A stretch of 64,000 nucleotides of DNA from Dermanyssus gallinae. Taxonomy: Eukaryota > Arthropoda > Arachnida > Mesostigmata > Dermanyssidae. The DNA is taken from assembly GCA_003439945.1 (NCBI GenBank), contig QVRM01001745.1, forward strand, positions 35,001 through 99,000. Direction: 5' to 3'. The notes beneath the pieces were generated by a model. That model was not told the origin of the DNA. It ran no database searches and saw only the letters and a program-made list of their open reading frames with translations. Positions 44,450-55,475 of this stretch are shown here, piece after piece (position 1 is the stretch's first letter; each line of letters starts with the position of its first letter). The position numbers and the translations under genes were made by a program.

Positions 44450-46140
44450 TGAAAAAAAACAGATTTCGGTTTACGCGAATTAATGCTTAAGGTCATCGAG
44501 GTGGAACTAGAAAACATAAAAAATACGTGATTTGAGAAAATGCTTCGATCCATTTTTCCGCCGTCTCAAGAAATGCGTACAAACTGAAAGAAACTACGTC
44601 AAAATAATAAAAAAGTACACATTTAGTAAAATAAAAATATTGTATACATGTGTTTCATCATAGAAATTTAATTTTCCACTACTTTCAATACAGTTATATA
44701 TATATATATATATATGATCACGCGATGTGCAAAGGGTCGCATGGCTTATATTCTACGCATATGCACAGAGTTATGGAGAAACGCATATATTTAAGCTACT
44801 TACGTTCGGAATGTTTAGTACTAAAGCTTACGGAAAAGCAGCTAAGCCTCTACAGACGAAATTTTAGGATCTGATTAAGTAGCTGAGCTTATGAGTCAGC
44901 CAATCACTTACTGTAGGGGGTTCACTTTCGACCTTTCAAGAGACAACGCGGTTGCCGTACAATAGCCTCACATTGAAGAACAAGCTAATACTCAGATACT
45001 TTATTGAACGTCTGTATTTATAAACCTGTGTGAGCAAATCACTTAGAAAAACGAGCTATATATATATATATATATATAAACACGGTATATATGCCCTAGA
45101 TGTCCACTCTCGATATAGGTCTATATAACCTAGATGTAATGTAAACTAATGACGTAAACGCAGAGAGTTGTAAAGCTCGTTAAAGTTAATATTGTTTTAA
45201 TAAAACATGGTCTTTGAGAAGCTTTGTTTCAGAGTGAGAGTGATATTACTAAGATCCGTGACACTAGAGTTGTTGCCCGATATAGGAGTGCAAAATGTGC
45301 AATTGTAAGACAGCCAGTCTTCCTATACTGGAACTAAGAACATCGTGTTCGTATACAATAATTTCTCTGAGAAACATATAACAAAGCTAGGAGATGCGAC
45401 ATGGTCGTTTAGAAGAGAATTTGCGAAAAATGAAGTTATTTTATTATCTTTTACGTTCAATCACCCTACGACTATTCACAGTGCTTAAAACTAACAAATG
45501 TGGGCAATTGCGCATTTTATGGTGACTATTTTGATACCTAAACTAGATAGATAAATAAACATATGACAATGCGAGCCGTGATTGCGGTGTAATCGAGATT
45601 GAGTACATGCATAAACTACTTACTCTATTAGATAGCTTACTCTAGGTCATTCATGTATGCACTCAAAGTCGACATGCCCGTCGAAAAATGTTAATTACTC
45701 CGAATAACGGCTCGCATTGCCATATATTTGATACCAAAAATGATCGTCAACAAATGCACTGAATGCGTTAGTTTTGAGCGCTGCGAATGGTCGGTGTGGT
45801 TATGATTTTAATGCATTGGGCGTGAAGGCTAATGAAAAACTCAATTTTTTGCAAATTCTTCTTTCAATTCTTTTCTCAACGACCATGTCGCATCTTATAG
45901 CCGGCATTATATGTTCCTCAGAGATTGAATTCTCTCACGAACACAACAAACAATGTGCTTAGTTTCAGTATAGGACTGGCTATCTCGCCATTGCACATTT
46001 CGTGGTCTTATTTTAGGCAACAACACCAGTGTTCCGGTTTTTATTAATATTACTCTCACGTCGAAACACGATTCTCAGAGACCATGTTCATTGGAGAAAA
46101 TGTTCACTATAACGACCTTTACAATTCCATATATCGCTTT
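44450..46140. other. No gene recognised
   Basis: AT-rich unique DNA with short (AT)n tracts at about 44695-44715 and 45056-45078. Confidence 0.4.
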
Positions 46141-46164
46141 TAAAATTTTTTCTGGGAGACCCTG
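46100..46164 (-). mobile_element. DNA transposon end
   Basis: Read on the minus strand, CAGGGTCTCCCAGAAAAAAT begins immediately after TA at the edge of a long (TA)n tract. It resembles mariner-type termini and shares CAGGGT with the fold-back element and the 33.3 kb end. The interior and the other end were not identified. Confidence 0.4.
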
Positions 46165-46178
46165 TATATATATATGTA

Positions 46179-46252
<74 letters not shown>

Positions 46253-46310
46253 TATACATATATATACATATATATACATATATATACATATATATACATA
46301 TATAAGTACC
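46155..46310. repeat. (TA)n tract with 10 bp CATATATATA minisatellite
   Basis: About 70 bp of pure TA repeats is followed, from about 46247, by seven to eight copies of the decamer CATATATATA. The regular decamer suggests unit duplication after a single T-to-C change in the TA array. Confidence 0.9.
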
Positions 46311-46319
46311 GTTTACTAG

Positions 46320-47290
46320 AGTCACCGCTTCGAGACCTAAGCCGCTTACCGGCATCTTGCAAAACCTGCCTTTCAAGATTTGCAAATGCCTGCTGACTTG
46401 AAGCAGAGAGTGAGTCTATGATGTTGTTATGTCGAGTTTTGTTAGGGTCTGGCGCAACAAGACCTCACACACATAGTAGTACTGAGAGTTCGAATGCGTC
46501 TCGCAGAACATGCTCATACGCTCAGGCGCCAGCCGCGCTTGCACTAAACGGCTGCCATAAGTAGGTGTACCATTGAAACACGTATTGCAAACCATTAGAC
46601 ACTGAATTTTTCCACGGTTTCCGTACAGTTTGCAGAACATGCAAATGAACTCGGGTCACTGTTGGGCTGTATTTTTTTTGAAGAAGTCATTACGTCTCGT
46701 CCACTAGACACACTCTGCACTCACGACGCGTACACATATGCTGGAAATTTGCTCTGTCCTTCAGTAGGGACATACTACAACAAATCGTGGGTAGGCCAAT
46801 GGCAATTGTGACGGTTGATTTTGAGATCAAACACGGCCTGCTGCTTTGTTGTTGTTGTTGTGAGGAAACGCTGCAGAAGTCGACGCGAGCAAGTTGAGCA
46901 ACGCTTTTATCAATCTAAGGGAACTCCTGTCTGACTTCTGTGGCGTAGGACTGATACCTAAGACCCTCGTGAACAATTCAGTCCGATTGATTTCAGTGAC
47001 ACCTCAATTTTTGAGACTAAGGTGCACATCGAACTATGAGGATCTCCGGCACGCGCCTTGCAGTGTTGAATTACTTAGTTCTGAGACACTCACACAGCCT
47101 ACTCTATCATGAATCATCCGTCTGCTCTATCTGCGTCTTCTTCAGTTGCATATTTAGCCGCAATTGTGCAATCTGTCGTTTTTAAAAACGAAAATACGTT
47201 TATATTAGGAGTCCGTGCGGCGCGAAGAGAGTATCAGTTCAGGCAGCTCGTCAATATATGACCCGGTATAGCCGTAGAACCCTTATATAT
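46320..47290. other. No gene recognised
   Basis: Unique DNA; no motif found on either strand. Confidence 0.4.
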
Positions 47291-47309
47291 ATAATCTATA
47301 TATATATAC

Positions 47310-47455
47310 AGACACGGGCGATAGCTTTTTCTACATAATGCCCTGAATGGTTACAATTGTTTGAATCTGTGTACTTATGGAAATTTCAAGCTCAATGAGA
47401 AATTACTGAATTTAAATAAATTTGCCATTCGGAGAAGACTGTCCCATATATAGGA
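47310..47455. repeat. Dispersed repeat R-a, copy 2
   Basis: This aligns with 12367-12510 in the same orientation, sharing GACACGGGCxATAG, ACAATTGTTTGAAT and GAAATTTCAAGCTCAAT in order. The start is at an (AT)n tract. Confidence 0.6.
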
Positions 47456-47461
47456 TACATA

Positions 47462-47693
47462 TTATAGAACTACCGGTATGCCATCTACACTTGTACCGAG
47501 AGGTTTAGTGTCCGCTGGCAAAGCAAGAGCTGATGGGGTGACCATTGCAATATGTTCATGAGATGGAAGATCTTTAGTTTGGGATGCAACGGTTTCGCAC
47601 AACCGCGGCTTCCTATTTACATCACAGCTCAGTTGGGCCGAGGTGGGTAGCAAAGCACGCGGACGCCAAATACCAGAATAAATATGCTGGACT
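47462..47693 (-). CDS. Possible terminal exon
   Basis: I do not recognise the protein. On the minus strand an acceptor-like ATCTTGTTTCCAG|TCC is followed by a 76-codon frame beginning VQHIYSGIWRPRALLPTSAQ and containing KPRLCETVASQTKDLPSHEH and ending SVDGIPVVL before a TAA. There is no repeat structure. Frames of this length arise by chance in this window, so the call relies on the splice consensus and the even residue composition. Confidence 0.3.
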
Positions 47694-47924
47694 GGAAACA
47701 AGATATATTTTTGTGCCTATTGCCATGGCGACACTAGAACCAGGAGACACTAGGACCAATCAGCAAGGGAACAAAAGTAGCCCTCAAAAATGTAAGTAAG
47801 CGAATTCAGGAGATCACGAGCGACCGAAGAGAGGGTTAATTCTTGACGCAAGCGTTTTTGGCCGTTTGCAGAGGGAACGCGGCATCTATTTTAGGCTCCA
47901 TGGAGTGAAGTAATGAAGTAAGTG

Positions 47925-47985
47925 AATTGCGATAATACGTTCACACCTTACAAATGTAACATTGTTTAACATGCAATAAATAACT
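47925..47985 (+). repeat. Dispersed repeat R-c, copy 1
   Basis: ATTGCGATAATACGTTCA followed by TGTAACATTGTTTAACATGC and AATAAA matches 61064-61125 in the same orientation. It ends in an (AT)n tract. The AATAAA could be a polyadenylation signal, hinting at the 3' end of a retroelement. Confidence 0.6.
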
Positions 47986-48024
47986 GAACATATATATATA
48001 TATATATGTAGAAAAAGTATTTAC

Positions 48025-48245
48025 CAATCTTGACAATCGCCTGCCATTTGATATCAAATACTTGTTATATGTCGATGATCTGAAACTATATTTTCCGGTT
48101 TACTTTCCAGCCTCTCAAGTTGTTCAAAAGCCTGTATATCAGAAAGCTGTTGACGGCAGCGCCAGAGGATATGAAGCAAGTAGAATGCTACGCTCTCTCT
48201 CTAAGAACCTCTCTATGACAAACGTCCTCTTAAATACGACTACAT
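48025..48245 (+). pseudogene. Reverse transcriptase scrap with YVDD box
   Basis: The + strand translation FTNLDNRLPFDIKYLLYVDDLKLYF carries RT block C (YVDD; usual LLYADDLKLY in CR1- or Jockey-type LINEs). The next part reads ASQVVQKPVYQKAVDG. No endonuclease or upstream RT blocks are seen. Downstream sequence to about 48.5 kb may belong to the same relic but is too degraded to call. Confidence 0.5.
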
Positions 48246-48559
48246 AACAGGCAATTACATTCCAATCTCTGGGCATCTACGCTTTCAATATCAGTTATTA
48301 TATCGCACAATTAGTCAAGTTCTCAACCTCGCCTGCTCACACAGTCTTCGGGTGCTTCGTCATCAGAAACTCAGTTATGAATATCAGACTTATGTTCTCG
48401 TTTATCCCAGATTCAGGGAATTTCAGCTGCAGGTCACTAGAGAGTGTTTAAAGCATGCAACTGCAGTAAAGATATTCGTTGGACAACGCGGACAATCCTT
48501 TACTACTCTAATATACTGGGCCCTCGTTTGCTTCTGTAGGTGATGTTTTGTTTTCTACT

Positions 48560-49560
48560 GGTACTGTGGACATAAGCTATCGACAATGCAATGTAACCAC
48601 GGTGGTTGTCGCGAGTGGTTAGAACATGAAAAGAGCCAAGGGCTGATAACGTACTACGTGCTCTATAAGCTCAATAACCGCAGTATTTTGTAGAGTAAAG
48701 GTCTTTTTAGCTAGACCATTAGAAAATGAATAATGAAATCGATTTAAGAAATCGATTCAAACTTCTCCCTAAAGACATTGTTGTATCACTCTTACTAAAG
48801 AAGCATACATCTAATCGGAAAGCACAAACAAAATCACACACAAACCAAATCGAAATGTCCAGATACCGAACAATCTGTTCAGAAAGACAATTTTTGCATA
48901 CCGCTGACACCGGTCGTTGGCATAAATATGCTTCTCGCTAACGTTTCATATATGATGCGCGACTCCGCTAGGAACCACAGTTTTTTTGCCAAATTTGGCC
49001 TGTGCAAAATACGTATGCTGAAAATAGGTGAGTTTGCAAAGAATCGTACACGAACGAATGAGTTTAGAACACCGGATTAGTTACGATCCCACAATGCAGG
49101 CGTTTCGCGCATTGTCATTGAAACGATCAAAAATCAAATCAAGCTTTCATAGGCGTTTAAAAAAACCACATAGTCATACTGTTGATGGTTTCTGCAGCGA
49201 CTGTGTTATGCTTATTTCAGCATTATCATATCTTTTTTTGGGCACCTTACGGTGTCGCGGTATCGCGGTCGATGTTAGACTAGCTATAACATAGTGGAAC
49301 CTTGGCATTGCCTTCGACCGCGTTCCATGATGGCTGCTGAAACATAGTGAAGATTCGTGACTAAAGATTTGGCACCAATGAATAGGTTTATTTATTAATG
49401 AACACCATAGCCTGGTTGCTGTTGTGGTTGCCATTGTTTCCACACAATTATATATTATATATATATATAATGGACTTGTCTTCTTCTCTAGGAAGTCCCA
49501 CTTCTCCAGTACAATAGTCTACATACTATATATATATATATATATCATTAATTATCTCTA
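48560..49560. other. No gene recognised
   Basis: Unique DNA with short (AT)n tracts near 49450 and 49527. Confidence 0.4.
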
Positions 49561-50397
49561 GCCTCGATCGACGCTCGTACGTCGAGCTTGACGCCCGTCT
49601 CCGTATGTCTATAGAACTAGCTGCGTTGGCAACATATTAAACGGCATTCTGTTGCGGCAGCGGCAGCTGCTGCTGTTGTTGCAGCACTTACTGGCGGCCA
49701 AAAATCGTTCCCTGCGTCTAATGTCCACACCGCCTGACTGACGGACTGACTGATTGACTCTCTGTAGAGATCATCTGCCAACACCTCGAGTTCGTTTGTT
49801 TGTTTGTTGCTTGTTCCACCAATAGCAGAACCATCATGTCATTTTTGTTACTGGTGTGACTCTTCTGTTTGCTACAAACTACAAACGGGTCGTGTGCTGC
49901 CTCCTCCTTCTGGCTCCCTTCTCGCTTCCCTTCTTTCTCTTTCTCTCTCTCTCTTTCATTCCTTCCCTTTCCTCCCCTCATCTCTCAGGGGTCTCATGCA
50001 TTCATGCGAGTTCCGCTTGGGGTGGGGGGGGGGGCGGGGGAAAGGGCCTCAATGAGGTCGCCGAGAACCGACGATGCACGACGAGCCCGCACTACAATAG
50101 CGATTGGTTGATCCTGTTCTACCGCCTCCATAGAAATAAAGCACATACATACTATACATACACATGTGTAGTTGTGTATATATTTATATACACACACACA
50201 CACCCAAAACACCTTCTTTGGCGCGCATTCTCGATTCATTGCGTTGCTTCGTTATCATACACTATTGCATTGTTATATATATATATATAGTATGTGTATG
50301 TCTGAAACTGTGTGTATGCGTATTTCGATTCGTGTAATGAGGGATGTTTGGCAAGTATTATCAATTAGCAACTCAATGCCGTCATATTAACTGCAAC

Positions 50398-50510
<113 letters not shown>

Positions 50511-52322
50511 TGAATATATAAGAAGAATTATTGAGGCTAGCTAGAGGAGCACTTAAGTCGGCAGGTATAACAAGATGATAATAATCCAATTTTCGTAGTC
50601 ACCTCTCTATCTCTCTCTCTCTCTCTGTGAGGCTCTGATTATTGCAGTTCGACTCGGGTTTTGTGATTTTCAGCGGCCTTGGGTTGTGTACCAGCGTTGT
50701 ATTGATTGCGTCTGTCGCCCTGCATTGTTACTATCACAATCACTAACAACAACAGAATCATCATCATCACGTTTATTATCACCACCACCACCACCATAAT
50801 TATCTAGATTTTTTAAAAATATGTGAGTAGTATCAGTGAGTAGTAGCGGCAGCTGCGGGAGTAAACTTGCTCGGCCCTCACTCGGCGACAACGAGACAGA
50901 AGGTGGAGCAGCGGGGTGGTGACCGGGGGATGGGGGGTGCGAAAAAGCTTATTAGTTGAACGGAAGAGCTTCTCTTCGGAAGAGTTTCTCCGGTTCCCCG
51001 TCGTTCGAGTCGACAGAAGGAGGAAGAGGAGCAGCAGCAGTAACAGCAGCAGCAGCAGCACCACAACAACGAGGGGATGTAGAGAACGCCAGCAAGGCCG
51101 CACGCCCAGATCAACAAGATCATTATCTCGGCGAGCTGGAACGACTCGGAACTCGACGGAACAGATCCACGACAAATCCGTCGCCATCCTCCGTTCGTGG
51201 GGCATCACCTCATCTATTCGCCCTGCCATGTAAAAGCATCGAACTCAACCTCGAACCGACAACTCTGTCAGTTGTTGATCGTGGACGATTGGCTAACGGC
51301 GGCGAACTGCTCGGGCGGATAACCAGGGCCTTACCCGTTGTCTCTAGCCGTTGTTGACGTATCGCTCTATGATTATGACAGCTGCAGAAGCAGGAGCAGG
51401 AGAACGAGAGTACGAGGAGAACGCCAAGTACGCCGCTGTTGCGTCCTGCTAGTTCGTCTAGTCTGTCTTCTACGACTGGTGGCCTCATGCGAATGCTAGT
51501 GGGGAAACGTGGGCTAGTGGGATTAGTAATGGGGCTGATGCTGGGGGTGGTGGTGGTACAGCACACTGATTGATCCAGGCTGAAGGAAGTCCTCACAACA
51601 GCGACGATCCCAGTGTTCCCAGTGTTGGCGGCGGCGACAACGGCGGCAACGGTGGCGACGACGACGATAATGTCACCAGCAACAAAGGCGGCCTACCCTA
51701 CGGCGCATTCATGATTGGCTACTTAGTAATTGTATTGTCCTTCCCAATTTAGGACCAGACGAGTCGTTGGGGGCCGAAGGTTATCCTATCCTTTCGTCTG
51801 TCTGTTTGTTCAGCCATTTCACTGCGTGGGTCAATGCCAAATGGGATTAGGACCACTGAGCTGCAGGCGAGCGGGTGTACAGAAGGACACACACTCACAC
51901 AAAGGGCGGATCGGGCAAACGACGGATCCCACACAACGCTCTGCAGGAGTCGCACGACGTTCTTGTCTGTTGAGCTCCCTCTATGCTCCTAGCGTGACAT
52001 AGCGTGACGACGAAGGCGTTATGGCCCCGCCCCGCCTCCGCCATCATCGTCACCGCCAAGCTTTCGGTATCAAGCGAATTTCGATTTGACACAGCGAACT
52101 GCGATAGTGGTAAATTATGACGAATCTGACCATTTGCGCTCGCTTTCGTTTCGTCGTTGTCATACTATGGCTATCGTCGTGTTCCTCGTCGTCGTCGTCG
52201 TTGTCATCGCCATCGCCGTTAATCTTGCTACATTCGGACTACAACCCAATTGGCACTTGTTAAACACTATGAGTGCGAGCAAACGTGGGCGTGGGCTTAA
52301 CAGCAGCAGGTTTCATCTGTCG

Positions 52323-52354
<32 letters not shown>

Positions 52355-52436
52355 CCCGGTCATGGAGGTTAGGGGATCACCACGTGTTTAGTGAGTTTAG
52401 GAGTTCTACACTGTTCAGACCAAAGGGTGAAAACAA

Positions 52437-52440
<4 letters not shown>

Positions 52441-52496
<56 letters not shown>
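52441..52496. repeat. (AT)n microsatellite
   Basis: An uninterrupted array of 28 AT units, one of the longest in the window. Confidence 0.95.
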
Positions 52497-52499
<3 letters not shown>

Positions 52500-52831
52500 T
52501 GTAGAACGCATTTGTAACAAAAATGTTGGTTGCTGCGCTATACGAAATAAGAACTCACATAGGACTAAACAGACATTTCGTCGGCTCACGTGTCGCTTGT
52601 TGTCTCACCCGTACTCAAACCAAACTTAGCACGGTGTTTATGTTCGTTCGTTTATCTAAACGAAACAAAAAACGAACTATTGTTTCTAATAATGTCAACC
52701 CCTAGCCAAACGCAGACAGTAAAACGTGGTACGGCGGGTGGAGTAGCTCTGATAGTCGTAGTGGCTACAATTTATTGTAAACTCGGTAAAACCTCGCATG
52801 CGTCCTTAACCGCGTTCATCTGTATTATCCA

Positions 52832-52872
52832 GAGAGAGAGAGAGAGAGAGAAAGAGAGAACGAGAGAGAGAA
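52832..52872. repeat. (GA)n repeat
   Basis: GA dinucleotides with AAAG and ACG interruptions. Confidence 0.85.
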
Positions 52873-53132
52873 ATAGTTGTTGGCCGCGTAAAAACGAAAT
52901 AACGCGTAACAAACGAGCAACGACCTCCCAAAGCAATTCACATATTTATTTCAAGTTGGAAGCAATTCAGGCAGCAGTCGCAGCAGCAATCCTATGCACC
53001 GTCAATTTTCATAGACATGCCTGCGTGTGCAATTGAGGCAGTAACGCATCACCAACGAAATCGCTAGAGTGAGTGAGTTTTGGTTTCACCGCCGACACAA
53101 AGGTATAATGAAATAATCATGGTAGTGGTAGT

Positions 53133-53185
53133 AGTAGTAGTGATGATGATGATGATGATAATAATAATAATAATAATAATAATTA

Positions 53186-53233
<48 letters not shown>
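53133..53233. repeat. (TAG)n-(GAT)n-(AAT)n triplet array
   Basis: A graded compound array: GTAGTAG, then GATGATG, then AATAAT with one AATTAATATAAT interruption. Confidence 0.95.
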
Positions 53234-53235
<2 letters not shown>

Positions 53236-53596
53236 CCACATTGGCAGCAGTCCCTTTAGCCCAGCTACAGCAGTCAACAGCAGAGGCCGAAAAAAGTACA
53301 ACATGACTTCGTTGGCGCTGGTGTTCATCTTGCATACTTCGTATGGAGCGTACGGGCGGGCGGGCGGACGCACGATTGATACGATCGCACGGACAAAAAG
53401 AGGACAGCATCCGTAGCCGCTGATACTGTCGGGAGCACGGTGCAGTGACACAGGGGTCACGCTCCCCCGAGGCTGCAGAGCGGCAGCAACAGCCGCGCAA
53501 ACAACTGAGACACGCACCAGGACGCAAGCAACTCTTACAGAGCACGTCCGCGCCCCGCTACAGGATGATGTGAGCAACTGCATACGGTAGTCGGAT

Positions 53597-53603
53597 AATA
53601 ATA

Positions 53604-53686
<83 letters not shown>
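53597..53686. repeat. (AAT)n triplet array
   Basis: About 30 AAT triplets with one AGT interruption near the start; the third AAT array within 3.3 kb. Confidence 0.95.
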
Positions 53687-53687
<1 letters not shown>

Positions 53688-53935
53688 CTTAGCTAGATGC
53701 CTATGCTGTTGACTTGCATGCTGGAGCAAGAAGCTGGTGCAATTTTCGCCTCATCGGCGACAAATGGGTCACGACGACGTTGAGCAAGGTAACCAAATCT
53801 TCAAAATAGATCTCCTCGTGTCACGTGTTCTGTTTTGGTGTGTTGCTGCAGTCTATCTACAGCTGTATCGATGGCTTCAGCCGTTACGGTCGTGGCAATA
53901 ACGGTGATCTTCGTCACGCCAGACTTTCTCTCTCT

Positions 53936-53966
<31 letters not shown>

Positions 53967-55359
53967 TTACTTTTCCTCTACCTATCTATATTGATTCATA
54001 TCTCGCTTTTCCTCTCTTTTCGACTTACACGAGTTACACGTTCGTGGTGACTAGAGGGGAGGGGGGGGGGCGGATTGTGTATCTAAAACTTGCAGTTTTA
54101 TCGGTACGACTTCTCGAACGTTCGAGCACGATTTCAGCAAAACGGCTATAGCATAGGTTTGCCCGTATTTTTTTTCGTTCCCGCCTTGCAATAGTAGCGG
54201 CGGCCCATTGCCACCGCGGACAGAATTCATCAGGACAATCAGCACAAGCTTTATTGTTCACACTCGAATTCGGATTCGTTCGCATTCCAGCACACCATTG
54301 TATCGTTCCGACACATTCCGCACGCACTTCTCTTATTGCTCGACTCATCATGATTCGGCTCGGCTGTTTGATTCACTTGTTTTTTTTTCTGGCTCTCGCT
54401 TGGCCCCTTGATTGAGGACGTCTTGCGGCGTTATGGCTGCATCAGTTTTATTGCTGCCTTACCTGCAGGACGTTGCTATTTTGCCACTGTTTGCAGCAAC
54501 ATCAGCAGCAACTACAGGATGACAGACGCGCTGCGAAGCAAACAAACTATGTGGGGGTCTGTCTAATCGACGGGGTCGTTTGACACTCGTGCTCTTTCTC
54601 GCTAGACCTTCGGCTAGCTAGAGTTGGCTGGAGTGGGCTTTTGTCGTTTGTCTCTCGTGCATTCTCCGACTGAGTGGCGACTCGCGTACCTGCGCGCGTG
54701 GCCGTGTCCCTCTTGAAGAACCGGTCAACTCTCGATTGACGAGCTCTCGCGTTTGACAAGATCTCGCGTCGGGGTGATCGGGGGGTGGTCTCCCATGTGA
54801 CGATGATCGGCGTAGCAGCGTTGTTGGGCTCTCTTGGGCTCTCTTCGAATCCGCCGCAACTGTTATTGTTCGCCCGATTTTGCACGTAAGAATGAACATT
54901 ATTCCAATTACGACCCGACCCACGACACGACTGTATTATTATGGCACGTACCGAAAAAGGCTATTGCACAAAAGTCAGCTCACCAGGGCTAGGCACCGAA
55001 CGACAACAGTACGCCGTGTCTGCGCCTTGTTGTGGTTCGCTGTTGTTCTCTTTCGCCGTCACAAAGTCAAAGTAGGAGTGTTCCGTCCTGAGTCTATCAG
55101 ACAATCTATCTCGATGGAGACTTCAAGCTTCGCTTGTCGTCATCCGGACAATGCACTCGAACAGGTTACCGATTACCGGTTTATAACCTTAATTGGCTCT
55201 TTTCTTTGTGGACGTCAAGTACCTCGACGCAATTCAGCTCGTTCGTTAAAATACATATCCTCGCAGATTGAAGTATATATATATATATATATATATATAT
55301 TTCTGTTGGATCTATATGAAATCTTCCAACTTGCACAGTATTTGAAAATTATTTGCACT

Positions 55360-55475
55360 CTATTTGTAAGCGGGAGGTTCCTCGGCGGATGTTAGAACAC
55401 GCTCAATGTCCGACATAACACGTCGGCGTTTACGCGGACAGCCGAGGTTACGCAGTCGCTGATACACCATCATAC
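55360..55475 (-). CDS. Possible short terminal exon (ambiguous strand)
   Basis: On the minus strand an acceptor-like TTACCTTGTATTTCAG|GT is followed by a frame reading MMVYQRLRNLGCPRKRRRVM, then SDIERVLTSAEEPPAYK and a TAG. The basic PRKRRR run resembles a nuclear localisation signal. On the + strand, however, the same place carries a near-perfect donor, ACAAG|GTAAGA (donor G at 55487), which would fit the end of a 5' untranslated exon of a + strand gene. Only one of the two can be the main signal. Confidence 0.25.

Noticed and set aside
46075..46396. Open frames of repeating IYIY on both strands
   Set aside because: They are translations of (TA)n; such frames occur at every AT array.
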